A stretch of DNA of 64,000 nt. It comes from Chitinophaga sp. (GTDB lineage Bacteria > Bacteroidota > Bacteroidia > Chitinophagales > Chitinophagaceae). Position 1 is the first letter of the stretch. The number at the start of each line of letters is the position of its first letter. Under the pieces are notes generated by a model, which searched no databases, was not told the origin of the DNA, and saw only the letters and a list, made by a program, of their open reading frames with translations. Both the position numbers and the translations under genes were made by a program. The DNA is taken from positions 372,001 to 436,000 of the forward strand of contig NZ_JAGHZS010000010.1 in NCBI RefSeq assembly GCF_017745275.1, written 5' to 3'. Below, piece by piece: positions 53,001 through 61,825 of the stretch.

Positions 53001-54238
53001 TTAAAAAGATCGTAGTAAAAGATGCCCGTTTCCCTTTATCGGGCGGTGCCGGCAGTGATGCGATACATCAGAATCCCATTTACTCATACGCCGTAGCCTG
53101 CCTGTACGACGACAAAGGCAATTGCGGTACCGGCCTCGCATTTACGTTGGGAGCAGGTAATGAGCTGGTGTGTGCGGCCGCCCGGTTTTATGGAGAACAG
53201 TTGATAGGGAAAGATATTAATGAAGTGATGGCCACTTTCGGCGAATGGTTCCGCCTGCGTTCTGACGAGCAACAATTCCGCTGGCTGGGCCCTCACAAAG
53301 GTGTGGTACACCTCGCACTGGCAGCGGTTACCAATGCCTGCTACGATTTATGGGCCAAACAACAACAGGTGCCTTTATGGCAACTGTTGTTGAGCCTTAC
53401 GCCGGAGCAGTTGGTGAATACGCTGGACTTGTCATACCTCGAAGAGGTATTACCGCGGGAGGAAGCCGTGGCCTTATTAACGGACATGCAGCCCTCCCGC
53501 ACCTCACGGGAAGCCATCCTGCAAACGGGCTACCCGGCCTACGATACTTCGGCAGGCTGGTTCAACTATTCCGACGACCAGTTGGAAGCCAACTGCAAAC
53601 GGGCGTTGGACAAAGGCTTTAGTGCACTGAAATTAAAAGTAGGCGCAAAAGACCCGGACACGGATATACGAAGAGCACATATTGTAAGAAATACAGTAGG
53701 GGATTCTGTCAAAGTAATGGTAGATGCCAACCAGCAATGGAACCTCCCGCAGGCATTAGCTATCGGCAAAAGGCTGGCAGACATCCGTCCCTACTGGATA
53801 GAAGAGCCTACCCACCCGGACGATGTACTGGCGCATAAAGTATTGGCAGACGCGTTGAACCCCGTGAAACTGGCGTTGGGAGAGCACGTACCCAACAAAG
53901 TGATCTTTAAAAATTACCTGGAAACCCGCTGTGCGGGCTTTATCCAGGTAGATGCCGTGAGGGTGGGAGGCGTCAGTGAATTTCTGACTGTAAGCCTGTT
54001 ATGCAAAAAGTATGGGGTGCCGGTAGTACCTCATGTAGGCGATATGGGCCAACTGCATCAGCACCTGGTGTTGTTTAATCACATCGGTATGGGGCATGAA
54101 GCCCTGTTCCTGGAGCACATTCCTCACCTGCGTACCCATTTCACGCATCCTGCCGAAATCAGCAGCGGATTTTACCGCACGCCTGAGATCCCGGGCAGTA
54201 GCTGTGATTTGGTGGCGCTTAATACTTTTCCCGGATGA
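52997..54238 (+). CDS. L-fuconate dehydratase (enolase superfamily)
   Basis: A 413-residue cytoplasmic enzyme of the mandelate racemase group. The catalytic set is in place: KLKVGAKDPDTD (KxK) near residue 213, VMVDANQQW with the first metal-binding Asp near 236, WIEEPTHPDD near 264, LALGEHVPNK near 294 and VVPHVGDMGQLH with the His near 346. The long N-terminal segment with DAIHQNPIYSYAV and RWLGPHKGVVHLALAAV agrees with L-fuconate dehydratases. It converts L-fuconate to 2-keto-3-deoxy-L-fuconate. Its start overlaps the fucosidase stop and its end overlaps the symporter start, each by four bases. Confidence 0.92.
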   Translation: MIKKIVVKDARFPLSGGAGSDAIHQNPIYSYAVACLYDDKGNCGTGLAFTLGAGNELVCAAARFYGEQLIGKDINEVMATFGEWFRLRSDEQQFRWLGPHKGVVHLALAAVTNACYDLWAKQQQVPLWQLLLSLTPEQLVNTLDLSYLEEVLPREEAVALLTDMQPSRTSREAILQTGYPAYDTSAGWFNYSDDQLEANCKRALDKGFSALKLKVGAKDPDTDIRRAHIVRNTVGDSVKVMVDANQQWNLPQALAIGKRLADIRPYWIEEPTHPDDVLAHKVLADALNPVKLALGEHVPNKVIFKNYLETRCAGFIQVDAVRVGGVSEFLTVSLLCKKYGVPVVPHVGDMGQLHQHLVLFNHIGMGHEALFLEHIPHLRTHFTHPAEISSGFYRTPEIPGSSCDLVALNTFPG

Positions 54239-55869
54239 TTTCTACAACAGATACAATCATCAGCATCTGCTATGTGGCCTTTATTGTGCTGCTGGGATTC
54301 TGGGCCGGCTGGTCGGGGAAGAAAGGCAGCAATGAAGCCGGAGAATATTTCCTGGCGGGCAAATCCCTGCGCTGGCCTATGATAGGTATGGCCTTGTTTG
54401 CTACCAATATTTCCTGTTTGCATCTGGTAAGTCTTGCCCAAAGCGGATTTGACTCTGGCCTGCTGGCGGGTAATTTCGAATGGATGGCTGCTTTCACGCT
54501 GATATTGCTGGCACTTTTTTTTATCCCGTTTTACATACGTTCCGGCGTAGCTACCTTACCGGATTTCCTGGAACGGCGGTATAACCGTGCGTGCCGCGAT
54601 TGGCTCGCGATAGTATCCGTAGTATCTGCGATTATCATTCATATTGCTTTTTCTTTCCTGGCAGGAGGTATTGTGCTGGAAACGTTGTTCGGCATCAATA
54701 TGTTTACGAGCATCATCCTGATTGCCGTGGTAACGGGCGCATATACCATTGTTGGCGGTTTGCGTGCGGTGGTGGTTACTGAATCCGTGCAAACGGTTGT
54801 GTTGCTGGGAGGAGCGATCATCATCACAGTGCTGTCGTGGTGGAAGGTAGGCGGCTGGCAGCCGGTGATGACGGTATTACAGGAGCAGCATCAATTGAGT
54901 AAACTCTCCATGCTAAGGCCGGCGGGCGATCCGGATGGATTGCCCTGGTATGCGGTATTCCTTGGCTACCCGGTGATTGGTATCTGGTATTGGTGTGCGG
55001 ACCAAACTATTGTGCAGCGGGTATTAGGAGCGAAGGATGAAAATCATGCCCGTACAGGTGCGTTGTTCTGTGGTTTTATCAAAGTGTTGCCGGTGTTCAT
55101 TTTTATCTTGCCTGGACTGTTGGCTTATGTGTTGTACAAACAGGGTGGCCTGGATTTGAGTGCCTTGCAACAGGCAGATGGGAAGCTGCATACCAAAGGC
55201 GTTTATTCGCTGATGATTACCAAACTGGTGCCACCGGGATTGGTGGGTGTGCTGGTAGCGGCGTTGTTGTCGGGTTTGATGAGCCAGATTTCCGGCGCGC
55301 TGAACTCCATTGCTACGCTGGTGAGTTATGATTTATACAAAAGGTACCAGCCGGCGGCTACCGACCGGCAACTGGTGAAATGGGGCCGTATTTCGGCCGG
55401 TTTGGCGCTGTTGCTGTCCATTGGCCTGCTACCCCTGTTGAATCAATATGAGAGCCTTTTTAACGGCATTAACGACGTTATATCGCATATTGCCCCACCT
55501 ATTACCTGTGTGTTCCTGTTAGGCGTATTCTGGAAAAAGGCTTCTGCTATTGCAGCGCAGTATACCTTATGGGTAGGTTCCATCCTGGGTGCCGTAGTAT
55601 ATTTCACGGGCAAACTTTACCCCGAAGGGCCGCTGAGTCATACTCCTCCTTTACTCGTTGCTTTTTACCTGTTTATTGTTTGTGTGTTATTGCAGACGGC
55701 GCTTTCTTTGGCGTTTCCGATGCAGCATACTACAGAAAGAAGCCGCTTATACTGGGAAAGTCCACTGGCGCCATTGCGTGCCAAAGGCTGGCCGGGACTG
55801 GCGAATTATAAAGTATTGTCTGCAGCATTGCTGGGTGTGATGGCCTTGCTATACTGGATCTTTAGGTAA
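54235..55869 (+). CDS. Sodium:solute symporter, SSS (SLC5-like) family, likely L-fucose importer
   Basis: A 544-residue inner-membrane protein with about 14 hydrophobic helices. SSS hallmarks include EAGEYFLAGKSLRWPMIGMA near residue 31, a long GAYTIVGGLRAVVVTESVQT stretch near 165 and ALLSGLMSQISGALNSIATL near 345, the last matching the sodium-site helix. Related carriers move sugars such as glucose, galactose or fucose with sodium. It is the last gene of the fucosidase/fuconate operon, coupled by a four-base overlap, so L-fucose or a fucosylated product is the likely cargo. A full palindromic element begins directly behind its stop. Confidence 0.93.
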   Translation: MISTTDTIISICYVAFIVLLGFWAGWSGKKGSNEAGEYFLAGKSLRWPMIGMALFATNISCLHLVSLAQSGFDSGLLAGNFEWMAAFTLILLALFFIPFYIRSGVATLPDFLERRYNRACRDWLAIVSVVSAIIIHIAFSFLAGGIVLETLFGINMFTSIILIAVVTGAYTIVGGLRAVVVTESVQTVVLLGGAIIITVLSWWKVGGWQPVMTVLQEQHQLSKLSMLRPAGDPDGLPWYAVFLGYPVIGIWYWCADQTIVQRVLGAKDENHARTGALFCGFIKVLPVFIFILPGLLAYVLYKQGGLDLSALQQADGKLHTKGVYSLMITKLVPPGLVGVLVAALLSGLMSQISGALNSIATLVSYDLYKRYQPAATDRQLVKWGRISAGLALLLSIGLLPLLNQYESLFNGINDVISHIAPPITCVFLLGVFWKKASAIAAQYTLWVGSILGAVVYFTGKLYPEGPLSHTPPLLVAFYLFIVCVLLQTALSLAFPMQHTTERSRLYWESPLAPLRAKGWPGLANYKVLSAALLGVMALLYWIFR

Positions 55870-55987
55870 GCTGAAAGCATAAAGCAAAAAGCTATTGTAG
55901 CGAATGATAAAAGCGGATATGTAATTTATTTACTCGCGTTAATCATTCGCTACAATAGCTTTTTGCTTTCTGCTTTATGCTTTCAGC
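55870..55987. repeat. Long palindromic element, full copy B, overlapping the fabI stop
   Basis: The right arm at 55942-55987 is 46 bp; the left arm at 55870-55908 is 39 bp because it lacks one 7-bp AGAAAGC unit. Compared with copy A, positions changed in one arm are changed to the complementary base in the other (GGAG/CTCC against GTAG/CTAC, and the outer GCAG/CTGC against GCTG/CAGC). It begins right behind the stop of the symporter gene and its right end encodes the last three residues and stop of fabI on the minus strand. Confidence 0.95.
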
Positions 55988-56793
55988 TCCATCTGTTGTA
56001 TCACGGCTTCTGTAACACCAGTGCTGGAGAAGCCTCCGTCGTGAAATAAATTCTGCATGGTCACCATCCGTGTGTAATCAGAGAAGAGGCTAACCGTAAA
56101 TGCGGCACATTGATCAGCGGTGGCGTTACCGAGAGGCGACATCTTTTCTGAATAGTTCACGAATCCATCAAAGCCGGCGATACCTTGTCCGGCAGTGGTG
56201 ATGGTAGGTGACTGGGAAACGGTATTAATGCGTACATGTTTTTTGATACCATACTGATAACCGAAACTACGGGTAATACTTTCCAGCATGGCTTTAATGT
56301 CTGCCATTTCGTTGTAGTTAGGGAAGGCCAGGTGAGCGGCAATAAAGGTCAGCGCCACTACAGACCCCCATTCGTTGATGGCATCATGTTTCATAGCTAC
56401 CTGCAGCATGCGGTGTAAGCTCATCGCGGAGATGTCTACCGACTTATGCATGAAGTCGTAGTTCAGGTTCGTATAGTCGTTGCCTTTACGTACGTTAACG
56501 CTCATCCCGATAGAGTGCAGGATAAAGTCTACGCCTCCGCCGAAATGTTCTTTTGTTTTGATGAACAAATTTTCCAGGTCATCCATATTCGTTACATCTG
56601 CCGGGATGATAGGGGCGTTGCATTGCCGCGCCAGCTCATTGATTTCACCCATGCGGATAGCAATAGGTGCATTGGTTAAAACAATTTCTGCACCTTCAGC
56701 TACGCAGCATAGTGCAGTTTTCCACGCAATGGATTTTTCATCCAGTGCACCGAAAATAATTCCTTTTTTACCTTTTAATAAGTGGTGAGCCAT
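55975..56793 (-). CDS. fabI: Enoyl-[acyl-carrier-protein] reductase FabI
   Basis: A 272-residue divergent SDR of fatty acid synthesis, reducing the enoyl-ACP double bond with NAD(P)H in the cytoplasm. The N-terminal GIIFGALDEKSIAWKTALCC is the modified cofactor motif of FabI, ADVTNMDDLENLF follows, HSIGMSVNV is near 93, and the catalytic Tyr and Lys are spaced by six residues in YNEMADIKAML near 160. DGGFSST is the C-terminal motif. The last three residues, Leu-Lys-Ala, and the TAA stop come from the right arm of the palindromic element, so the element has grown into the gene's end. Confidence 0.95.
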   Translation of the reverse strand: MAHHLLKGKKGIIFGALDEKSIAWKTALCCVAEGAEIVLTNAPIAIRMGEINELARQCNAPIIPADVTNMDDLENLFIKTKEHFGGGVDFILHSIGMSVNVRKGNDYTNLNYDFMHKSVDISAMSLHRMLQVAMKHDAINEWGSVVALTFIAAHLAFPNYNEMADIKAMLESITRSFGYQYGIKKHVRINTVSQSPTITTAGQGIAGFDGFVNYSEKMSPLGNATADQCAAFTVSLFSDYTRMVTMQNLFHDGGFSSTGVTEAVIQQMELKA

Positions 56794-56927
56794 GACAAAG
56801 TTTTAGGTGAATGATCAGTTGCTACAAGGGTTAAATGTATAGCAATTATTCCCGTACCACGGCGGCATAGATGAATTTTAACATTTTTATACGGCACGTC
56901 TGTGATCGTCATCCGGTAAGGTGATGA

Positions 56928-57680
56928 TTAGTGTCCTGCCTGTTGGCGTAACTCCATTTGTAGCGCCCATAGCTCGTCTATCGGTACCGGTTTTTTACTT
57001 ACTTTTTCCAGGTCTTTTCCTTCTTTGGTAAACAGGAAGGGGTAAAAGCTCATACCCTGGTTGCCATTCATGCGGCTGATATCCTGTTGCCAGCCTTTCC
57101 AGCGAAACTGTTCATAGAAACCAACGATATCACCGGAGCAGCAGAAGCGGATAAATTCACTATAGCCTATTTCCATGTTTTCCCATTCCAATGTATCCGG
57201 GGCAAAATAAAATACGCTCCCGATACCTTCATTCATGGCCAATCCGCCATTATTGATGGCAAAGAAACCACCCAGTACATCATCGGCAATCAACAAAAAT
57301 GAAGGTTGTTCCCCTGTTTGAGTATATGATTTGCCCTTATTCCAGCCAGGTAAACTGCGATCCAGCTTTTCATGACCGGAGCCTAACACCCTGATCCAGC
57401 CATTATCTACCAACAGCCCGCCGGTTTCATATACTATGGCGCCCATAGGGGAGCGGGTAGTAACCTGGATCTGATATAAAGCTTCATCCGCGCGGTTGCT
57501 ATCTTTTGGCAGTATTTCTATTTTGTTGCTGCCTTGTTTAATCCAGTCTTGTACCAATGCCCAGCCAGGTTCTGTTGTATTGATCAGTTCATTTAAAGGT
57601 CTCATTTTACGAATTTGTGCATTTACGATAACAGGGAATAGCAATAGGATGCTGATAACAGCAAAAAAGTAACGTGTCAT
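56928..57680 (-). CDS. Exported DUF2625-family protein
   Basis: A 250-residue protein with a signal peptide (FFAVISILLLFPVIVNAQ). The mature part follows the DUF2625 pattern: RPLNELINTTEPGWALVQDW, VTTRSPMGAIVYETGGLLVD near 90, NGWIRVLGSGHEKLDRSLPG near 112 and FLLIADDVLGGFFAINNGGL near 145, with FIRFCCSGDIVGFYEQFRWK later. DUF2625 has no known function and most members are cytoplasmic; this copy is exported. ATG 57680 gives the clean signal peptide, not the ATG at 57734. It is divergent from the membrane protein at 57796. Confidence 0.82.
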   Translation of the reverse strand: MTRYFFAVISILLLFPVIVNAQIRKMRPLNELINTTEPGWALVQDWIKQGSNKIEILPKDSNRADEALYQIQVTTRSPMGAIVYETGGLLVDNGWIRVLGSGHEKLDRSLPGWNKGKSYTQTGEQPSFLLIADDVLGGFFAINNGGLAMNEGIGSVFYFAPDTLEWENMEIGYSEFIRFCCSGDIVGFYEQFRWKGWQQDISRMNGNQGMSFYPFLFTKEGKDLEKVSKKPVPIDELWALQMELRQQAGH

Positions 57681-57795
57681 CAAAAAGTTGATTGTGGCTG
57701 CAAAATTACAGCAAAAGATGCAGCCGGGGGGCAATTAATTGCAGTGGGAGTGATAAAAAAGATGGTTATCTTCATAGTAATTATCTCCGTTACCT

Positions 57796-58359
57796 ATGAA
57801 TAAGCTAACCTTTGATACCGCCGCATTTATTAAGACAATGGTGTTTTTTGTGGTCTTAACCACCAGCTGGACATTCGGCTGGACTTACTTCAGCAAACCC
57901 TATAGCGAGCACTCTTTCCTTAGCAGCCTGGGTTTCCTGCTTATTTTACCATTGTCTATATATTGGGGCATGGGCAGGAAAAAACTAAGTGCATTAATCA
58001 CTACGTTGATCGCTACTAATTTAGTGTTTGTGATAGGTACCTTTGCGGTCGGGATGGTAATGGAGTTCTTTTCACCATCGTCCCAAATTCCATATGCCCT
58101 GGTAAACTCCTTCTTTGTAGCGTTCTCTATGACCATCATATTTGACAGGTGTTATGGTGTACGGTTTGGTTATCTTACCACGGCCCTGGTTTATGTATTT
58201 CTCCTGTTGGCGTATTATCTGCTCAATAAGTACAAAGATGGAGCAGTACTGTTATTTGATATCAAGCCTGCATACGCCATGTTCATCGTGTTTCAGGGGT
58301 TGATGTTGATACCATTGGCGGTCGGATTAAACATGGATCGGGTGGAAGCGGAAAGTTAA
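57796..58359 (+). CDS. Small integral membrane protein, unknown family
   Basis: A 187-residue protein with six hydrophobic stretches (FIKTMVFFVVLTTSWTFGWT, LGFLLILPLSIYWGM, ALITTLIATNLVFVIGTFAV, ALVNSFFVAFSMTIIF, YLTTALVYVFLLLAYYL and YAMFIVFQGLMLIPLAVGL). No conserved polar motif or domain is visible. It is a single transcription unit ended by a perfect terminator hairpin. Function unknown. Confidence 0.75.
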   Translation: MNKLTFDTAAFIKTMVFFVVLTTSWTFGWTYFSKPYSEHSFLSSLGFLLILPLSIYWGMGRKKLSALITTLIATNLVFVIGTFAVGMVMEFFSPSSQIPYALVNSFFVAFSMTIIFDRCYGVRFGYLTTALVYVFLLLAYYLLNKYKDGAVLLFDIKPAYAMFIVFQGLMLIPLAVGLNMDRVEAES

Positions 58360-58370
58360 ACGTATAGCAT

Positions 58371-58419
58371 AAAAAAGAACGAGGGTATCTCCATAATAGA
58401 GATACCCTCGTTCTTTTTT
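58371..58419. terminator. Perfect bidirectional terminator, 21-bp stem
   Basis: AAAAAAGAACGAGGGTATCT (plus C) at 58371-58391 pairs without mismatch with 58399-58419 around CATAATA. It separates the plus-strand membrane protein from the minus-strand LamG gene and has A- and T-runs on the right sides for both. Confidence 0.93.
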
Positions 58420-58430
58420 AGTACAATTGA

Positions 58431-59873
58431 TTAATTGTTCAGGTTAAGCAACTGTTTTATTTCTCTTGTAGACAATGTTCTGCCATAGATGCGGATCTCT
58501 TCCATGCCACCTTTAACAAAGTAGCCATTGGTAGGAGAATTTGGATCATCGCGGCCAATATATAATTGGACAGTAGCAGGAGCATTAGGAGGTAATATAC
58601 CAGTGTTGGTATTATCCAGTACGCCGTCAATGTACAGGCTTACTGTCTTTGTATCCAGGTCGTATACTGCAGTCAGCATATGCCAGGAGCTGGTAGTAAT
58701 TACTTTGGAGCCGTATGCATTGATATCATCTCCACCGGGGCCGAAGTGCAATACACCGGGTACTGTTTTGCTGGCATATCCTCTTACTGCAAACGTATAG
58801 CCGCCATTAGGTGCATTGTTACGTTTAGTAAGGATGCTGGAACCAAATGAAGAGTTGTAACTTTCCAGTTTCACCCAGGCATTCACGGCAAAGCTGGTAT
58901 TGGTTAAACGGAGGTCAGCAGAATCATTCACGGTGATAAAGCTGTTGATGCCATTGAAATAAAAGGCACCGTTGAACTTACCCTTGCTGTCTGTGGTATA
59001 AGTGACGTTGTTGATAATACCGTGGTGATTATGACCAGAGATATCACGGCTTCCTCTGAGGCTATCTAAAGGCCAGTAGGCAATCAGACCGTTGTTCAGG
59101 GTATTGGCAGGACCGTAAAGTTCCAGTATGTCCTCCACAGTTAACGCCTTTCCATAAATCCGGATATCGTCTAAAGCACCCTGGAAGAAATAACCATTGG
59201 TAGGAGAGTAGATGTCATCCCGGCCTATGTACAATTTCATAGCTACCTGTGGATTAGGAGATAATATACCGATAACAGTTTTATCCAGTACACCATCTAC
59301 GTAGAAGCTGATTTTCTTTTGAGCCAGCTTGTATACGCAGGTAACCATGTGCCATTCGTTAAGGGTAACTACTTCTGATCCGTATGCATTGATATCATCG
59401 CCGCCGGGGCCGAAGTGTAGTATTCCCGTTGCTGTTGAACCTTTATTTCCCCTTATGGCAAACAGGTAACCGCCGTTGGCGTCATTGTTACGTTTACCCA
59501 GGATATTGGACCCAAAGGAGGAATTATAGCTCTCCAGTTTCACCCAGGCATTCAGGGTAAAGTCGGTGTTATTTAAACGGAGATCAGCCTTATCATCAAC
59601 GGAGATATACGCGTTCTGTCCATTAAAGTAAAACGCGCTGTTTTTATTGCCCGATCTGTCGGTAGTAAACTGGGTGTTAAAAGGCATACCGTCGTGATGG
59701 TGGCCGGAAATATCTTTTGCTCCGGTAACGCTGTCGAGCGGCCAGTGGGCGATTAAACCCCCAATGGAGTCGGTTACCGGTGGTGTAGGTGGCTCCAGTA
59801 ATTTTCCGCAGGAAAACAACGTAGTAAGTGCCAGGCTGCAAAGGCTAACTTTCAGGATTTTTTTTGTTGTCAT
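58431..59873 (-). CDS. Lipoprotein with two tandem LamG-like domains
   Basis: A 480-residue predicted lipoprotein (LALTTLFSCGKLL). Two near-identical LamG/concanavalin-type units follow: the first from GGLIAHWPLDSVTGAKDISG near residue 42 and the second from NGLIAYWPLDSLRGSRDISG near 258. Each contains AFYFNG, a NAWVKLESYNSSFGS segment, GPGGDDINAYGS, and LYIGRDD with SPTNGYF. The two units differ by scattered substitutions, pointing to a duplication. Such domains bind glycans or scaffold proteins at the cell surface. No enzyme domain is fused. It stands alone between two terminators. Confidence 0.88.
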   Translation of the reverse strand: MTTKKILKVSLCSLALTTLFSCGKLLEPPTPPVTDSIGGLIAHWPLDSVTGAKDISGHHHDGMPFNTQFTTDRSGNKNSAFYFNGQNAYISVDDKADLRLNNTDFTLNAWVKLESYNSSFGSNILGKRNNDANGGYLFAIRGNKGSTATGILHFGPGGDDINAYGSEVVTLNEWHMVTCVYKLAQKKISFYVDGVLDKTVIGILSPNPQVAMKLYIGRDDIYSPTNGYFFQGALDDIRIYGKALTVEDILELYGPANTLNNGLIAYWPLDSLRGSRDISGHNHHGIINNVTYTTDSKGKFNGAFYFNGINSFITVNDSADLRLTNTSFAVNAWVKLESYNSSFGSSILTKRNNAPNGGYTFAVRGYASKTVPGVLHFGPGGDDINAYGSKVITTSSWHMLTAVYDLDTKTVSLYIDGVLDNTNTGILPPNAPATVQLYIGRDDPNSPTNGYFVKGGMEEIRIYGRTLSTREIKQLLNLNN

Positions 59874-60047
59874 CGTTTTATATTTATATAGGGGACTCGG
59901 TATAGATGTTTGGTTTTAAAATAACGGTAGGACCAGTCTTACCAATGCTACATATTTGTTGTAATGTTTATGCAAAATTAATTATTGAAAAGATATATAC
60001 GATATTTAAAAAAAGCTTGTTAAGTTGAATAAAAGTTTTAAATAAGT

Positions 60048-60085
60048 AAAAACGGGTGCCTCCATTAATAGAAGCACCCGTTTTT
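60048..60085 (-). terminator. Terminator of the GMC oxidoreductase transcript
   Basis: AAAAACGGGTGC at 60048-60059 pairs with GCACCCGTTTTT at 60074-60085. On the minus strand it lies 16 bp behind the GMC stop and ends in a T-run. Confidence 0.85.
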
Positions 60086-60101
60086 GCTTATTTAAAATCA
60101 G

Positions 60102-61814
60102 CTATATCTCTCCTTTCTTCAATTGCTTCACCGCGTAATCCACTGCCCTGGCGGTTAACGCCATATAAGTCAGCGATGGATTCTGCGTAGAAGTAGACGT
60201 CATGCAGGCGCCATCTGTTACAAATACATTGGTGCAGGCATGCAGTTGGTTCCATTTATTGAGCATAGACGTTTTGGGATCCAATCCCATACGTACGCCG
60301 CCCATTTCGTGTATATCCAGCCCGGGCGCCTGTTTGGAGTCGCTGGTCCTGATATTTTTGAAGCCGGCTTTGGTATACATTTCTGTCATTTGCTCAAAGA
60401 AGTCTTTCAGCATTTTTTCGTCGTTATCATCGTAATCAACATCGATGTTGATGACCGGAATGCCCCATTCATCTTTCCGTTGCAGATCGAGTGTAACAGT
60501 GCTTTTCTCTTTTGGAATGGTTTCGCCCATCATATGGGAGCCTACATACCAGGTATCATTGGGTTGACTGTTGAAGAGCTGGTCTTTCAGGCTTTTACCA
60601 AATCCGTTGGTATCGGTATGTGAGGCTCTGCCTCCGTCAAATCCGGCAGCGTAGCCCCGGAGGAAATCTGTTTCCTGTTTGTATACATTCCGGAAGCGGG
60701 GGAGATAGGCGCTGGTAGGGCGTCTGCCATCAGTGGTGCTGTCTTTGAAACCTTCATATTGGCCGGAGATATGTCCGCGATAATTATGAAAGGCAAAGTA
60801 CTTGCCCAGGGTGCCGCTGTCGTTTCCTAACCCATTCGGGAAACGGTGAGAGGTAGAATTGAGCAGAATGAGGTTGGTATTCACTGCCGCGGCATTCACG
60901 AAAATAACGTTGGCATAATACTCCATCATTTCTTTGGTATTGGTATCTACCACGCGTACGCCGGTGGCTTTTCCTTTCTGTTCATCGTAGATGATAGAAT
61001 GCACAACGGAGAAAGGACGCAGGGTAAGGTTACCGGTTTTCTGCGCCCAGGGCAGCGTGGAGGAGTTGCTGCTGAAATAGCCGCCAAACGGGCATCCGCG
61101 CTGGCACAGATCTCTTTTTTGGCACTGTCCTCTGCCCTGATCCAGGTGCACCTGTTGTGGCTGTGTTAAATGGGCACAACGGGCGTAGATCACGTGGCGG
61201 TCTTTATAATTTGCTTTTACAAAGTCTTTGAAATAATTCTCTACACAGTTCAGTTCCATGGGGGGAAGGAATTCCCCATCCGGGAGATGGGCAATACCAT
61301 CTTTATTGCCGGAGATGCCCACAAATTTTTCTACATAGCTATACCAGGGTTCAATGTCTTTGTACCGGATGGGCCAATCGGTGGCGAAACCATCGCGGGC
61401 AGGGCCTTCGAAATCGAAGTCGCTCCAGCGTTGCGTTTGCCGGGCCCACATCAGCGACTTTCCACCTACCTGGTATCCGCGGATCCAGTCGAATGGCTTC
61501 GGCTGGCCGTAAGGATGATCATTATCTTTTACGAAGAAATGCATAGCGTCTTCCTTAAAAGCATAGCAACGGCTGATAGAAGGATTGGCAGCCTTGATGT
61601 CTTCCGGTACTTGTCCGCGGTGCGGAAACTCCCAGGGGAACTGGCTGGTAGTGGGATAATCTTTTAAGTGTTTTACATCACGTCCTCTTTCGAGTACAAG
61701 TGTTTTCAGTCCTTTCTCTGTAAATTCTTTGGCTGCCCATCCGCCGCTGATGCCGGAGCCAATAACGATGGCATCAAACGTACGGTTTTGCAGGCTGGTA
61801 TTGTTATTACTCAT
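60102..61814 (-). CDS. GMC-family oxidoreductase, gluconate dehydrogenase-like large subunit
   Basis: A 570-residue flavoprotein. IVIGSGISGGWAAKEFTEKG near residue 16 is the FAD-binding Rossmann motif, followed by LVLERGRDV. GGKSLMWARQTQRWSDFDF near 133 is GMC region 1, and the C-terminal part has LDIHEMGGVRMG with the active-site His and NPSLTYMALTARA. A cysteine-rich segment (CQKRDLCQRGCPFGG) near 235 is seen in bacterial members that pass electrons to a small subunit. The matching small-subunit gene lies 11 bp upstream on the same strand. It oxidises a sugar or sugar acid; the exact substrate is unknown. Confidence 0.92.
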   Translation of the reverse strand: MSNNNTSLQNRTFDAIVIGSGISGGWAAKEFTEKGLKTLVLERGRDVKHLKDYPTTSQFPWEFPHRGQVPEDIKAANPSISRCYAFKEDAMHFFVKDNDHPYGQPKPFDWIRGYQVGGKSLMWARQTQRWSDFDFEGPARDGFATDWPIRYKDIEPWYSYVEKFVGISGNKDGIAHLPDGEFLPPMELNCVENYFKDFVKANYKDRHVIYARCAHLTQPQQVHLDQGRGQCQKRDLCQRGCPFGGYFSSNSSTLPWAQKTGNLTLRPFSVVHSIIYDEQKGKATGVRVVDTNTKEMMEYYANVIFVNAAAVNTNLILLNSTSHRFPNGLGNDSGTLGKYFAFHNYRGHISGQYEGFKDSTTDGRRPTSAYLPRFRNVYKQETDFLRGYAAGFDGGRASHTDTNGFGKSLKDQLFNSQPNDTWYVGSHMMGETIPKEKSTVTLDLQRKDEWGIPVINIDVDYDDNDEKMLKDFFEQMTEMYTKAGFKNIRTSDSKQAPGLDIHEMGGVRMGLDPKTSMLNKWNQLHACTNVFVTDGACMTSTSTQNPSLTYMALTARAVDYAVKQLKKGEI

Positions 61815-61825
61815 GTTGTTATGGG

